Shown here one piece after another: positions 49,022 to 62,010 of a stretch of 64,000 nt of DNA (the first letter of the stretch is position 1; each line of letters starts with the position of its first letter). The stretch is taken from positions 31,246,052-31,310,051 of the forward strand of contig OX235274.1 of assembly GCA_944472155.2 (NCBI GenBank), read 5' to 3'. The stretch comes from Trichobilharzia szidati (Eukaryota; Platyhelminthes; Trematoda; Strigeidida; Schistosomatidae). Position numbers and translations under genes: made by a program. The notes beneath the pieces are model-generated. The model saw nothing but the letters and a program-made list of their open reading frames with translations, was not told the DNA's origin and made no database searches.

Positions 49022-49990
49022 ATATCACCAATTGTCTTCAGTCACTGGTTCTTATAATCCCAAGGACTCCAACCAGGAAGTCTACACCTCCCTACATGGG
49101 TGGCTCAAACCAATTGTTATTCAAGAATTCATTTAATTGATTCTAAGTATTCATTTAACCACTACTAGCTCTTTTCCTACCTGATTGTATGTTAACTAAC
49201 ATTGCCTGTTGAGGAAGGCGATGGCTTGGCATGTGCAACATATGTCCTGGTTATCCCAATCAATGTAGCTTCACAACCTCATTGATCGACTTGCCCTCTT
49301 TACTTTACAAGCTGCACCTAACCTTTATATTGCTCGGCATATAAAACCATAATTGGTATTGGAGGTAAAACATGAACATCTGTAATCAAAGACAGCTAGC
49401 ATCTTCATATCTACCACTCTCGGCTTTCACGTCTCACATCCGTAAAGGAGAACAGAATGAACCGCTGTGCAATACACACGACCTTTGATCGATAGCCGGA
49501 TATCACGTAGACTTCAAAGATGGCGTAATTTGGCAAGTGTCATACGAGCCTTCTGTTTCTGTGGTGAGATTTTTTCAGGAATCAGGCCGTTTGGGCTGAT
49601 GCAACTTCCCAAATAAGTGAAATGGTCGGCACGCTGTGTCACTTCGCTCTCTATTTTTGAGTTGAAAGTCTATGTAGTCCAGTCCTGTAGCCTCATCTTC
49701 TTACATTTGACAGGAGCGAGTCGCAGGCCAAACATACGAAGATTGTGCTGTTCAAGGTGTTCAGAAGACTCTGCATTTTGTCAGTGTCCTCGCCTAGAAG
49801 GACTATATCATCTACATATTCTAAGTCAACGAGATTATTCCTTGATGGCAACAAGTCAATCTCTGAGTCACTGAAGCCAGTTAGCGTTAAGTCCATTAGT
49901 ACATCTATGATGAAATCAAACAGGAGTGGGGAGCAGTTGGCGTCCCTGACGGACACCATTGGCTGTCACCACTTTGGTTGACAATTCTGC
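49022..49990 (-). mobile_element. LINE-B fragment, RT palm to C-terminus
   Basis: The minus frame 49959-49693 has MVSVRDANCSPLLFDFIIDV, then LEYVDDIVLLGEDTDKM (YADD degraded to YVDD). Downstream are antisense remnants of YLGS..ISP..., GRV and the TETIGD tail to 49022. It is interrupted at TTGGTGATAT by the nested element. Confidence 0.65.
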
Positions 49991-50019
49991 GCACGCTCTT
50001 AGCGGACTGGCCGCTTGAG

Positions 50020-50329
50020 TTCAAGTAGGGGACCTTAATTGGTACGATGTGCTTTCCCGACAACCCCTACTTTTGAGTTGACAGAGTAGAATTCCGCCTT
50101 TGGGCAGAGTATTTGACGATTGTTGGACGCCTGTAGAGATGCCTATGTTCCAGAATCTGTCGAAATGTGAATATATGTTCATTATGTCCCCTTTCTGGTT
50201 TGAAGATTTCATGGTTTTCTCGTGTGTGTGTTTCTATCGAGCACCACTGAATCTACGCACGATTATTGATCCTAGAACTTTAGACACCATTTAGTCAGTT
50301 AGTTGATTGTTTAATTTCCTTATTGGATA
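50020..50329 (-). mobile_element. Possible Penelope-like 3' flank of the deleted LTR copy
   Basis: Sequence left of the deleted LTR copy. Joined to 52622-52780 across the insertion it continues the minus-strand frame VSLSDIT, suggesting one PLE-B-like element was interrupted. The remainder is unrecognised. Confidence 0.35.
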
Positions 50330-52621
50330 TGTAAAAGTTAGACTTAGGATTTACTTCTACCTAACAATAACCGCTCTTACAAACTCCTTCACCGTTTATG
50401 ACCTTAATTAGTACTCTGCCTACGTGCAAGTACTAAAGAACGGAATCAAAGTTAGAAGACTCGAAATGGCAAGTGTAACTGGACCGGAATTGTATTTACA
50501 CAAATAGATATGGAATTTGATAAGAAATAAAAAGTACACACTTATCTGGAGGTGAGACGGTTGTCAGCTCGTAGGGTGTACTAGGTGAAAGTACAGCGAG
50601 AGAGCGAGACAGTAACCGTACAGGAGGACCAGGAGTACAAGAGCGGAAGTGTGGTTAAACATGTCAGGTTGCGTTCATTCAAACAAAAGTTCAAAGGTAC
50701 AATGTACACTACAGGTTATCCCCCCCTTAGAAGGTTGGTGGGATAACAGCAAGCTTCGATATATAAAAGTAACAAGGTGGCGTACAACAACAGTGAATGG
50801 ACAAGAAAATGTGAAGATAGTAATAAAATAGTTGTTTCTCTTTTTCTTTTAAAAAATATGTATTGAGAAAGGAAAGAATGAAGGAAAAAAAATTAAGGCA
50901 ATTTATGAGCGCTATGTACATGATCAATGGAGTAAGATGGAATATAAGAAGGAATAACGCTGGTGCCTTGGTGCAATTTTTTTAAAAACTTCTTTTTAAC
51001 ATCGTTTATTTATACTTATCTTTTTTATTTTTATTTTATTCATTTATTTAGTTTTTTTACGACATACTTTTACGGACTGGGTTATGTGGAGGTGTGATGG
51101 TTTACCTCCGTTACCCACGTTGTTATAACTGGAAGGTGGCTCATTATGTCTAAGTTTCCTCTTAGACTAATGCTCCATCCTTCCTCATCAACTAAAACTA
51201 GTAGTAATACCAAAGGCAATCAATATACCAGCGTATTAGGAGGAATAAAGTAAAAGCAACAGAAAAGAATAGAAGAAGAGGTTAAGATTTAAAAATCAGC
51301 ATAAGGTGTTAACAAAAACTTAAGAGGAATAAATGCGAAGGAACTAGTGTAACATGGAAATGGTACGCCAAATTGAATCAAAACAAAGGAAACTGCTAAC
51401 ACTGTGAAAACTTATGCAAGGTACAGAGAAGAGTGTGTACAACCAATAGCTATGAATAAGTATAATCACCATTTGTTAAAAAAAATGTAGCGAGCTGCAT
51501 AATAAAAGTGATGCAAAGTAATTACAAGTATGGGTCACAAAATAAATAAGTTTCATCATGGCATAACTCGAGTGAAAATAGTAAGATCTGTGAAAATAGA
51601 TTGAGCGGAGTAAACTGTACAGCATAGAAGTGACGTATTTACATACCAAAAATATTTCACGGTCCGTTTAACTATACAGTGAAAGTCTTTGTTTTTACAT
51701 TTTATTATATTTTTTATTTATTTTATTATTCTTTTTATCGGGTCCATATTTTTGTTCGTTTGGTTTGTAATTCCACGAGTGTTGGTAGTCACCATACGAC
51801 GATAGAGTTGATTGATGTAGTTAGCTGTTCGAGTGTAAGGCCGAAAATAAAATGCTAGAACACTCTGTAAAGAGAAAGAAATCTAACAAGGTTAGTAACT
51901 GTAAAAGCGGCTACTGCCCACAAACTAAATCAAAAGGGTAAATACCATGGAAAATGAATGTAAACTGCGACAAAGAAAAAAAAATGAGAGTATGAACTAC
52001 TCTTATACGTAAAAGTGTTTAGTTAACGAATTCGCAGTATCGCTTAGGCCAGTGCACACGCCGACCGGCGCGTGTAACTGTTGCCTTACTTGTCTCATCC
52101 GAGGAACTGCTAGGTTTAGCAGGATTGTTGACCATCGGACTTGGCTGGGGTGTGAGTGCGGGCGTAGTTGCCGGTTGCGTAGGCGTCACGGGTACCGAGT
52201 GTTCAATGTAGGCCGCTTTAAGTCGGTCTACACTTACGGTGTCTTGCCGGCCAAATCGATCAATAACAAAAAATTTTTCTTTTCTACTGACGACCTTGAA
52301 TGGTCCATCGTAAGGAGGTTGTAGGGGTCTACGGACGGTGTCACAACGCACAAAAACGTGTGTACAGTCATCGAGTCTAGCATCTACTTGCACTCTTTTG
52401 TTTTGTGTGCGTGTGTGAGTTGGTTGCAGGCGCTGCATAAGGCGCTTGAGGTTCTGAGCATAACACTGTACATCCGTAGCACTTGTCTCACCACTTTCAG
52501 GTGAGATAATTTCACCCGGTAGACGAAGGGTGGTACCAGACACCAACTCTGCGGAAGTGTGGTTAGACATGTCAGGTTGCGTTCATTCAAACAAAAGTTC
52601 AAAGGTACAATGTACACTACA
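50330..52621 (-). mobile_element. Internally deleted copy of the LTR retrotransposon
   Basis: Minus-oriented. A 3' LTR of 384 bp (50330-50713), the complete 1.3-kb 3' region, and only the last ~180 codons of pol (52570-52019, GPY/F part onward) remain. Just the first ~68 bases of the 5' LTR (52621 down to about 52554) are fused to pol. The junction lies in ACTTCCGCA, present in both the LTR and pol (CACTTCCGCAGAG at about 44483), so deletion by microhomology or template switching is likely. Flanks GATA and GTTA differ by one base. It forms a large inverted repeat with the intact copy. Confidence 0.88.
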
Positions 52622-52780
52622 GTTATATCGGATAGTGAGACAGTATCAACTACTGGGTAGCGTTTCGAAAATAATCTGTTGTTTCTAGTCGTATCAGTGG
52701 TAACTGAACAACTTGGACACTCGGCTTCTATTTTTTCTATTCCCGAATCTGTCATGAGGTCAGCGGATTTTCTCATTTAT
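52622..52780 (-). mobile_element. Penelope-like 3' segment (PLE-B-like)
   Basis: The minus strand reads RNNRLFSKRYPVVDTVSLSD, resembling NKFCSKRHPVNNTVSLCD of PLE-B at 23200-23265. It is disrupted by the deleted LTR element. Confidence 0.5.
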
Positions 52781-54621
52781 TTGGGACAGATGTCGGACCA
52801 CTCCAGTTTCATGTATTCTCGACCGATTTAAATCATCTGACGTAGAGACGTATACATTTCCTACGAACTGAAGCCTACAGCCGATATTCACATAGTCGAT
52901 AGATAGAGAAAGATAACCGATTTGATGAGTCCATATAAGGAATTCACGAGAGTAATTGTATGCCTATGAAACAAGCTGCAACTTACTTTTGAATCAGCAT
53001 CCAGGTGCTAGAGATTTCACTGGTATTGTACATCAGCGTCTGAGGAGTAAGGAGGATTGCGATATTCTTCCGGTTATACAGTGATTAATGAGAGGTTAAT
53101 GGGGAAATGACAGCGAACGAATCAGTTGCTTAAACAGCTGGTTTCACACATTTTAATGGGTGATACCAACGCATGGGTTTATGTTATAGTAGTAAATTTA
53201 AAAGTGGTCATATTTCTAAGGGGTTTAGAAGATATAAAACAAAACATCAATAATTTTCAGAGAGATAATTAATTCCCGGGAGAAATTTGCATACTGAGCC
53301 ATTAAAATTGAAGGTTGTGAAAATCTCTGTGGATGAATTACTTCTTCAATGATTCTGTTTCTGAGTTACCTGAATGAATCAAATAGATCGACGTTCGAGT
53401 TTCCAACGACGAGATATCCAAGTTTATAAGGTCAGACTCTCAGTCCACTTTTCATCAATCACAACTTGTGCAGAATGTAACCAGATTGTCATCTCATTAT
53501 TCAAAGCCTAAATGGCAAGAGCCGCAGTAATGCATTATTTTGCCTGCAATCTCTTACAACGGAAAAGTCGTTTCTCAGATAGATAACAGTGGTGCTGTGA
53601 ATCGTGAATGCTCATGCAGCCAGACAATACATGCATTCATGAATTAGTTAGTCAGTCGTCTTTACTATTCAAACAGTGACGCGCTGATGAGAAAATGAGC
53701 GGGAAATGGATATACAGAGAAGATTCATTAGGAGTGAAGTTTGTTCTCACATTAAACCAACGTATATCAGTATTAATTTGTAGCATTCATCCTGTTTTGT
53801 ACGTATTGATTAGTTCGACACAGGATTTAAATACTATATATTGGTTCATTTGTACTGTTATTGAAGAGCGACTGAATTGCATATCCCCTCAATGACGCTT
53901 GTCACCATGTTGCTATTGGTTTCAAGTGGCCTTATTGAATTATTCAGTTGTTCCAAGGTTACTCTGGTTTCCATATCAACATAAGTTCTATATTCTAACC
54001 TCTGGTCATCTCCAGATTTCCCAGTGAGTCTTAAATGTTAGCTCAGGAGTGTTTTGAACGCTAGGTACTATGAAGTTATTTAGTGATTTCGTAATGATGT
54101 TGCTACCAAAGCCGGATCATCCAAAGGTTAATCCATCACATACAAACACCATAAGTAGCTTGTGATTTTGAGACCATAAAAAAATCAAACGAGATACTCA
54201 GAAAGTGAACAGCATTTACAGTGGATATTGCAGACGTAACCAAGCATAACATTTAATTTTTCAAACGGGATTTCAGAATATCTTGTGGAGAAAGAAATAC
54301 TATTTTACCAGTTGAATCCTTTATTTATCTCATGCACTTACGGAGAGAGAGGTGATTATGCGTGATCCTAGATCCTGCTCGTATCCCGATAATATGGTTA
54401 TTAGCATTTGAAGTCGCTTTCACAACTTGAATTGTAATTGAAATTACTTAAACACATTTAATTCCACTGGATTACTTATGCGAGGAATGCTTTGCCAACG
54501 AAAACGAACCTTTGGTTCTTTCTCTGGCTCAGACTAATTATCATATTTAGTGAGGTAGTTTACAACTTGTAAGTTGAATACATCTATCTCTTATCCTGCT
54601 TACGAAAAGTCATGATTCACC
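52781..54621. other. No feature recognised
   Basis: About 1.8 kb of AT-rich sequence between LTR copies. Short open frames (for example 53695-53895) carry no motif. It may be old repeat sequence. Confidence 0.35.
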
Positions 54622-55003
54622 TGTAGTGTACATTGTACCTTCGAACTTTTGTTTGAACGAGCTCACCATGACCTTTAACCTCACTTCCACTTTGTATTCG
54701 TGAACCTCCTGTACGGTTTCGGTTTCTCTCTCTCGCTGTGCTTTCACCTAGCGCACTCTCCGAGCTTACCGCCGTCTCACCTCCAGATAAGTGTATACCT
54801 CTTATTTCTTATCAAATTCCATATCTCTTTTGCGTAAATACAATTCTGTTCCAGTCATACTTGCCATCTCTGGTCTTTTAACCTTGATTCCTTTTGTTAG
54901 TAGTTGCACGTTACGCAGAGTACGATTAAGACCATAAGCGGTGAAGAAGTTTTGTAAGAGTGGTTATTGTTAGGTCGAAGTTAACCCAAGTCTAACCCTT
55001 ACA
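54622..55003 (+). repeat. Solo LTR of the same Ty3/Gypsy family
   Basis: 382 bp, TGTAGTGTAC to AACCCTTACA, diverged from the intact LTRs by many substitutions and small gaps. Flanked by CACC on both sides (54618-54621 and 55004-55007), a clean 4-bp target duplication. It arose by recombination between the two LTRs of an older insertion. Confidence 0.9.
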
Positions 55004-56690
55004 CACCTATGTCATATAACAATTTCAAAAGAATTCCCTCATCTAGTGAAATACAAAGGGGAATGTTCTATTTATATAACTGCTAACCGGCGGTATGATA
55101 TTTTGGAAAACGACTGATACGTTAGTTTACAGTAAGGTGGTCAATTGTCCGATCACGGGCGGGACGTATCTATTCAAAAACCATTCAGAACGTGCATGTT
55201 TTTAACAGAATCCCTTTTATTTTGATGCAAAGTCATGTAGCGAAGGCAAGCAGCCACCGTACCAGTGCTCTGTCTGTCAGGTAAACCTTCCGTCGTGTTA
55301 TCTGTGGCCTACGGTTTATTACGCAAGTAAGAATTAGCCCACCTAAAATTAGTCGACTTGAACAATATCATGTTTAATGAAAACATTTCTGTCCGGCATT
55401 TTGAAAACTAGACAGAGTAGCAGGGATGCAGTAAATAAATTGACAACGAAAATATTACCGAAAAAATTCGGAAAACTCTACTGTTACCGTAACACAATGT
55501 CAGTAGTTTCCCATGGTAATATTGCATTTCAGTTAGTTAATGAAGATATTCGTGATAAAGAAATTCAGTCATGACCTTAAGGAAAGCATCAAGAGCTCAA
55601 GAAACAAATCAACTGGTGCATATGAGATTTTTTGAATTTTGGAAACTCCGTTCCAACAATTTAGGGAAATCTTAAGAATGATAAAGTTATCAAAAGACCT
55701 CAGCTACCTGTTAGACTGGTTCAAAGAATGGACGCTGCCGAAAAACACAGTGAAGTGAACAATCATACGGACTGGGCATGCAAGTATCAGCCCATGTAAC
55801 AGGGAAGGAATACCACTCGCTTCATTTTCGAAACTCAGGTTTAGGTAATATTGTGAGTCATGATTTGGAGGTTACGGTAAACCACTGCCCAGCAGCAACT
55901 AACAGCTTCACATCCTTATGAACCATACTCATGGTCTTTAACAGAACCACTAGTGTAACGTTTTGCACATTTCATTAATCTCTGGTGAGGTTAGAACTAG
56001 AAAATTGCATCCAGGCGGCACTATTTGTCTCAAGGGGGACTCATATAATCTAGAAATGGTTTGAAGGAAGATCAGACTGGTGATTCCTCGCATCACAAAC
56101 TCGACAAACTAGAAAAGTCATAACAGATTAAATCTCTTCTGCTTATCGTAGAGTAAAGTTAGAGAAGATCTCACTTTCTTATTCGAAATCCTAGGAAAAG
56201 ACTATAGATCTGATCTTTCCTTCCCACCTTTCGGGAATCCCTAATAGAACATAGCTAAAGAGTTTCGAAGCTAAGGAAGAATTATACTTCTGTGGAGCAC
56301 TGATTTTCCAACCGAGTAGCAGGCTTCTGGAATTGACACCCAGAAGAAGAGCTGTTTGCGCCCTAAATCAGATCGTTTAATGTGAGACTAGAAAAGTACG
56401 GACAATTATAAGTCGAGACGAAAGTATGGCGATTCAAGAGAACGACAAACCAAATGACCGTCAATGACTTCGCAGAAATACTCACAGTTATCTAGATCAT
56501 TCTTTAGATTCTGTTGATTTGTTGGATGTGGATTATGTACCACAATAGTCAGTTAGTACAGACAGTAGCATTGAGCAAACTGTAGAAGCTGGATGTTTGC
56601 CAATGCAACTAGGAACTGATTTGGATATCAGTATCCATGAAAGCGAAGCTTCATGGAAAGGCATTAAGTGGTGCTGAAAAATGTTCACCT
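55004..56690. other. No feature recognised; possibly old LINE 5' region
   Basis: Degraded sequence with scattered short frames (55377-55574). The final ~200 bases before 56690 read EQTVEAGCLPMQLGTDLDIS on the plus strand and may belong to an ORF1-like part of the following LINE. Confidence 0.3.
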
Positions 56691-59480
56691 AAACTTATTA
56701 ACCCCATTGCGGTGAACGAATTTCGTAGGATGGGGAGAGGGTTCCTTTGTATTCAAGAAGCCTACTGAGAGTAAGTGTGCCAACAAACCCACTCTAGATA
56801 CTAAGAAGCTCCCTCAAAGCACAAAATTGGGTGGTGGTCTTCAGCATACTCCACCCTCCAGATAATTAGGTTTCAAAATCCCAAAGTCCTGCAACCGAAG
56901 CACCTACCCCACAATACTCTTCCGGCTACAAAAACAACAAAAGGAGACCTGGTGGTGTGACTAATAATGGGTCGATGAGTAGATCTTACAATGGAGTGCC
57001 TCACAACCTACAATCCGGCTCCATCCACTACTACCCATATATCCTGGGGCACACAGTACATTGTTTAGGTGTCCCGAATCTCTGACACGACCCATGGTAC
57101 CTAGGGCTACCTCCTCTCGCTGTAACTTCAATGTATGGACACCTAGTCTAACCCCCTGTTCACCCATAAACTCTGTCGGTGCCTGTGCACATAGAGAATC
57201 ACCTTATGGAGATATTTTAACCCGTTTGTAATATCCCACGACTTATTCACTATGTTACTAATGAGTGCATGTTCCCTAATCAATAAGATGTCTGCACTAA
57301 GGACATTGATATTAATCGCCAGGCCTACTGTAGTTCTGATAACTGAATCGTGATGCTCATCCTCTGTGCTTGATACGCACTTAGGCACAGATGATTACAC
57401 TCTACACTGCTCAAACAGAGATTGCAAGCGTGGTGGGGGATGCCTCACATACATACATAACTCATTTGTTATTAGTGAGGTGGAAGATGAGATACTCAAT
57501 GCGATACCTGATTCACTGTGGGTCGCCTTACATGGAGATAAATACAGACTTCTCAAAGGCTGTGTTTATCGAGCACCATGCTCAGCACGATAAACTGATG
57601 CATTACTGGTTCAGTCGTTTCAGCACGCCTCCTCGTTCACTACTAATTACAAAATAATTGCAGGGGACTTCGATCTTTCAGACGTCAACTGGTTAGGTAG
57701 TTCTGGCTGCCAACGCTTCAACGAATTCCTTGCCGCTGTTGGCTGCTACGGATGGCAACGATACGTGCAGACACATACACGTGGTGACAACATGTTGGAC
57801 CTTGTGTTTTGTCATGATGTAATCTCTGTCTCCACCTACGTCGGTAACAGATTTTCAAGTAGCGACCATGGAATGGTACTGAAGTAGGCCAAGGTAACGT
57901 TAGTTCGGGGTTGGCCGATCATCATCATTCTTATATCAAGGCATCATTTTGACTAAAGTACCAGTGATCATAAATCAACTAGAACAAAAGTCACTGTTTG
58001 ATCAAGAACAGTAGTGTAATCTGTGTGGCAATTTGGAGCTTGACATCCTGCCTGCAAAGTTGTGTAATTTATGCAGTCGTACTCAGGCACTTCAAGGTAA
58101 ACTACACCGATTAAGAGCTCTGCTTAAGATGCTCAGCATTTATTTTTACTGCCACAAGTACGAGCTATGGATAAGAAAGCTCCTATATACTAGTAAGACC
58201 TGATAGGCCATGGATTGACAGGCAAATGGTAAGGAGGTCACTGGAAATAATATCCTCAACCTCTGTTGTCATACTTTGTGTTGCGGGTTTGGAGACTGAC
58301 ATTGATTGAGATCAACACAGCTGTGGTCTACAGCAATGAAGATGATTCAGTTGGCTATCGAAGGTCCAAAGCTAATCTCGATTTGTAGACTGCTTAGTCC
58401 TACTTACTCCAACATCGATTAACTTACTACCGCTACTAGCTCTCGAATTCAGCTTCCAGGAGCAACTGGCTACAGCGCTGCAGCAGTGGTACCGAACAAT
58501 CTTTCGGCGCACGTGTTCTTCAGCTCCGCGGAGATACTGAACACAGTTCGATGTGACCTTCTCCTTCACAAAATAAGTCAGGCTGGTATTGATGTCCCAC
58601 CATGTAGACAGAAGAAAATTTCGCACCAAGATCGATAGCTCGCAACCATCCTGGTAGGAGGTTCTATCTAAGGTCCCTTGACGTTTTTTTCTTATCAGTG
58701 AGTCGTATAAACTAATCTGTCTGTCTCCTACATTGATTACGTACAGATTTGGAGGGCAATAAGGCTCAGATTGGTCACAGACAGATCTGAGAATTATAGA
58801 AGACTGGGTAATGGTTAATAGTGTGACTTTCAATCTGAACAAAACGAGAAGTATTACAAGCACGTGGCTGTAAGCCGCAGGGTGTAAGTTATTTGCTGTG
58901 TGATGATAACTTGCCCTGTGTGACGCTAGAGAGCAACTTGGGTCTACTTCTTAAGGAAAATACTGACACAAGCGTGAATTAAACGGGTGATGTTGTGAGG
59001 GCATATATGAGAATTCATTTTACGCATAAAGAGTTAGGTGCGCCCACTCCTATGGTTGTACAAAACATATATCATACCGAATCCTGAATTACACAGCATG
59101 ACTGCTACCCTTGTACTCATAAGGGACTCCAATCTTTTGGAAAAGATCAAAAGATGGGTAATAAAAGGCTTGATGTGTCTCCAGAATAAAGTATCTAATG
59201 AAGGGCTGAAGAGATTTGGTCTCTTCACACATGGCTGCAGTAGGCTTAGGAGTGATATAATTACTACCTAAAAGATTACAAACAGCTAGAATCGCCCAAA
59301 TATAGGTGTTCTACCACGAAGTCACTACAGTCTACCAAGTAGCAACCCACGAATTATAGGTCATCAGGTAGCGAAGAGTTTGTTGCGCTCTTCCATTCTT
59401 TTCATTTAGAGTTTGACGTCCATGCAGTTGTGACTGCTGCACATACCTGGGAAAGCATTAAGAGAAGACTTGGTAATTAT
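56690..59480 (+). mobile_element. CR1-like LINE, decayed full-length-scale relic
   Basis: The plus strand shows endonuclease pieces in order: CSLINKMSALRTLILIARPT (about 57268), VLITESWHHDSV, SNRDCKRGGGCLTYIHNSF, LKGCVYRAPCSA, then in another frame IIAGDFDLSDVNWLGSSGC, TRGDNMLDLVFCHDVISVST and FSSSDHGMVL (the SDH motif). Later LRIIEDWVMVNSVTFNLNKT (RT thumb, about 58780-58840) and AHTWESIKRRLGN near 59435-59475. Numerous stops; the RT palm is not readable. SR1-type affinity is inferred. Confidence 0.7.
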
Positions 59481-60284
59481 GCAGAGACAGTGGGACCGCG
59501 TCCAAATAGTCTATCACCTTAAAACTCACACACCACACTATCAAAGGATATACATATTAATCCATCTTTTTCCACTGTCCATTCTTTCTGGTCTCAACCT
59601 TCCGACTACTCTACCTATTCATTCACTAATTTTACTACTGTTGTTATCATTGATTTTAATTTATATCCATTTTTTCTACTTATCAAACTTCATATCTATC
59701 TGTTGTAAGGTTTTCTTTTCAAGTTTGCATAGTCTACGCTAATATTATCTATTATTGCTGCCATCATCATCGTTATTATTTTCCTTCTTTTCGACTACAC
59801 TGGAGGACAAACAGGTGAAAGCAATAATCCCGTCTACAGCAGCAACACGGTTTTAACATCCTGTATGCTGTGAAACACGTATAGCCAGTCACAGTACCAC
59901 TCCCCTTGCAGTCAACCACAACTACTATAGTCAAGTCGAGAGACAAACAAAGTTTTCATTTACGGAAGATCAGGAACTAGTAACTCTAAACTATAACAGC
60001 CCAGAACAAAACTGACAATAGAGATCTTGACAAATCTCTATCAACCAATCAGATGCGTCCGCAGCAGAAGTGCGTTATTTGAGAGACGTTTAAAATATAA
60101 TAAATGCAATGTTAGAGTGTAGTTACATAGGATAACTTCCTTGTATATGTCGCAAGAAAACCTCCCTAATTCTCAGTGGTGTCTTCATAGGTAGCCTAAG
60201 CCGACTTCTGCACATAAATTCATCTGCATAACTGTAAATTACCGTGTTTCTTTACTCAAACAACGCACTTGTCTTTCTCTTTAG
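59481..60284. other. No feature recognised
   Basis: AT-rich. The 90-codon frame 59470-59742 is mostly low-complexity hydrophobic sequence and has no family features. Confidence 0.3.
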
Positions 60285-60560
60285 GTAACTCTAGAAACCT
60301 TCGACGGAATTTTTGTGGGTCCTATTCAAGGGATTAACGAAACCATTTCTATTATTAACCACTTTATGAATATAGTTTAGGGATGACAGGTGCCTACACG
60401 TTTTCCCCTTCCTGTAGTCTAAAAAGTACCCACAATACTATATTTGGACTAAATTTTCCGCGTTTATCGTATACGGCATCCATAATTCCACCTAAATACT
60501 ACGTACTCATCTAACCAGTAGCCCAAGATCATCAATCCGTTCATTAGGAAGTTTCGTTTT
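60285..60560 (-). mobile_element. Second Merlin transposase relic
   Basis: The minus strand reads GGIMDAVYDKRGKFSPNIVL, WVLFRLQEGEN, stop, then LNYIHKVVNNRNGFVNPLNR, THKNSVEGF, stop, SYLKRK. It parallels YIHQVVNHTNGFLNLFDG and THTNSIESFW at 40035-40160. The stops make it a relic of the same family. Confidence 0.7.
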
Positions 60561-61257
60561 GGGTTGCTTTAGTTTTAAGTCATCCAGGAACATATATTTT
60601 GAAACTGAAAAGGGAGCACAAAGAAATCAGTTGGTTCACACTAGCTCGTTGCAGCGATATTGAATACAATAACCTGAAAAGCGATATAGGCAGATTTTGA
60701 TTGGCTGTTGGCTAGCTGGCTTCTTATTGGTCTAAAATATAAGTAAAAATGGCAGTCTCTTTATTTTGACACGGAAAGTTACAGTCAGTTTAAAGTCAGT
60801 CTTAACTTACCATAATATAACGGCGTGTTAATTTTTTTGGTGTGAGTGTAGTGTGATAGTCACACGCTATTTGGATGCATTTGTAGTATTTAAAGTACAT
60901 TGAGATATATGGGAATGTCTAGTAAGTGAATATAAGTTAACAATAATTTTGATGCATTTATTTTAAGTCCAAAATAGGATGTATGCATTTTTTGTTACTA
61001 TGGGAATAGAATTCAATAAAAATTGCTAAACGTATAATGTGTCTAATTTTGGACATGTAGATATATGTATGTATTAAGTGATCTACTTTTTTAAGTTTTC
61101 AGTTTAGTGACCTGTGGGAATTGCACATACTAGGTCAACATAAATAAAGTAAATTTCCTATGTCACAAAAGTGGTATATAAGCAATGAAATACATACAAC
61201 TGTTCATTTACTTGAAATCATTTTGTTGTGCACGTTAGGAATTGTTAGAACCATTAA
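60561..61257. other. Upstream region of SWIM-type gene; no clear promoter
   Basis: Contains ATTGG boxes (for example 60697 and 60735) and AT-rich stretches, but no element can be assigned with confidence. Confidence 0.3.
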
Positions 61258-62010
61258 ATGATGTTGCAAATTACTCCTACTGCGTCTACTTCACGGAATG
61301 TGTCATCTATATTGTGTGATGTAACAGCTACATTCCAAAGGATAATGCTTTGCTGTGTATTTTATACATGGATGCAATTTAAGGAAGCTATAGATGCATT
61401 TATGAAGGTACTAACTAAGTTGTTCATTATTTCTTTGAAAGGAATCCAACACATGGTATCGGGTTGATTCCAGTAAAAAAGATCCATCCGGTCCTATGGA
61501 ATACGAGCATGTGACGTTTAAATGCACTTTTGGAAGTAAACGTGCTTCCCGAGGTGCTGGCTTTAGGAACAGAGGGTAAGTTTACTGTCTATGTAAATTT
61601 TAACAATTTCAAGGTTCAAAAGTACTTCATGTCATGACATACTGTGCATACAATTTGCCATGTGCTCATGTCGTTGAGGCTTTCTTAAATTCATATCTAA
61701 CCTGTGGTAAGTTCCATTTCCTTAATTGTTACTCTTAGATATTCTGAGAAATAGTGACAGGTGGACACGTCAGTATAACACCACGGAGGACATTCCACGA
61801 GCCATCCGCCTAACACCGGAACCGAACAACGCGTTCAGAAATGCTTATGAACGTTTAAGACGTCGTCTCAACATTCTGAACCAAAGAAATCCGGATGCTG
61901 CACTGCGGGAAGTAGCAGAGTTCACAAGAAGGTTGGACACTTTGCTAGCAAATGAACCGCAAACAACTTTGAGATTACGACGTGCCCCTGTTAATCGATC
62001 ATTTTTGTGA
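61258..62010 (+). CDS. MULE/SWIM-zinc-finger-type gene, four exons, middle missing
   Basis: Predicted exons: 61258-61407, 61442-61575, about 61610-61706 and 61739-62010. Exon 1 ends FYTWMQFKEAIDAFMK and joins ESNTWYRVDSSKKDPSGPME, then YEHVTFKCTFGSKRASRGAG. This is the FAR1/ZSWIM-like N-terminal zinc-binding fold. Exon 3 holds CAYNLPCAHVVEAFLNSYLT, the C-terminal half of a SWIM finger, and joins in frame to exon 4 (DILRNSDRWTRQYNTTEDIP to NRSFL, stop). Exon 2 and exon 3 phases do not match, and the MULE transposase core and first SWIM cysteines that should lie between them are absent. It is probably an internally deleted member of a transposase-derived family. Splice sites are clean (GTACTA, GTAAGT, GTAAGT). 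Confidence 0.6.
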
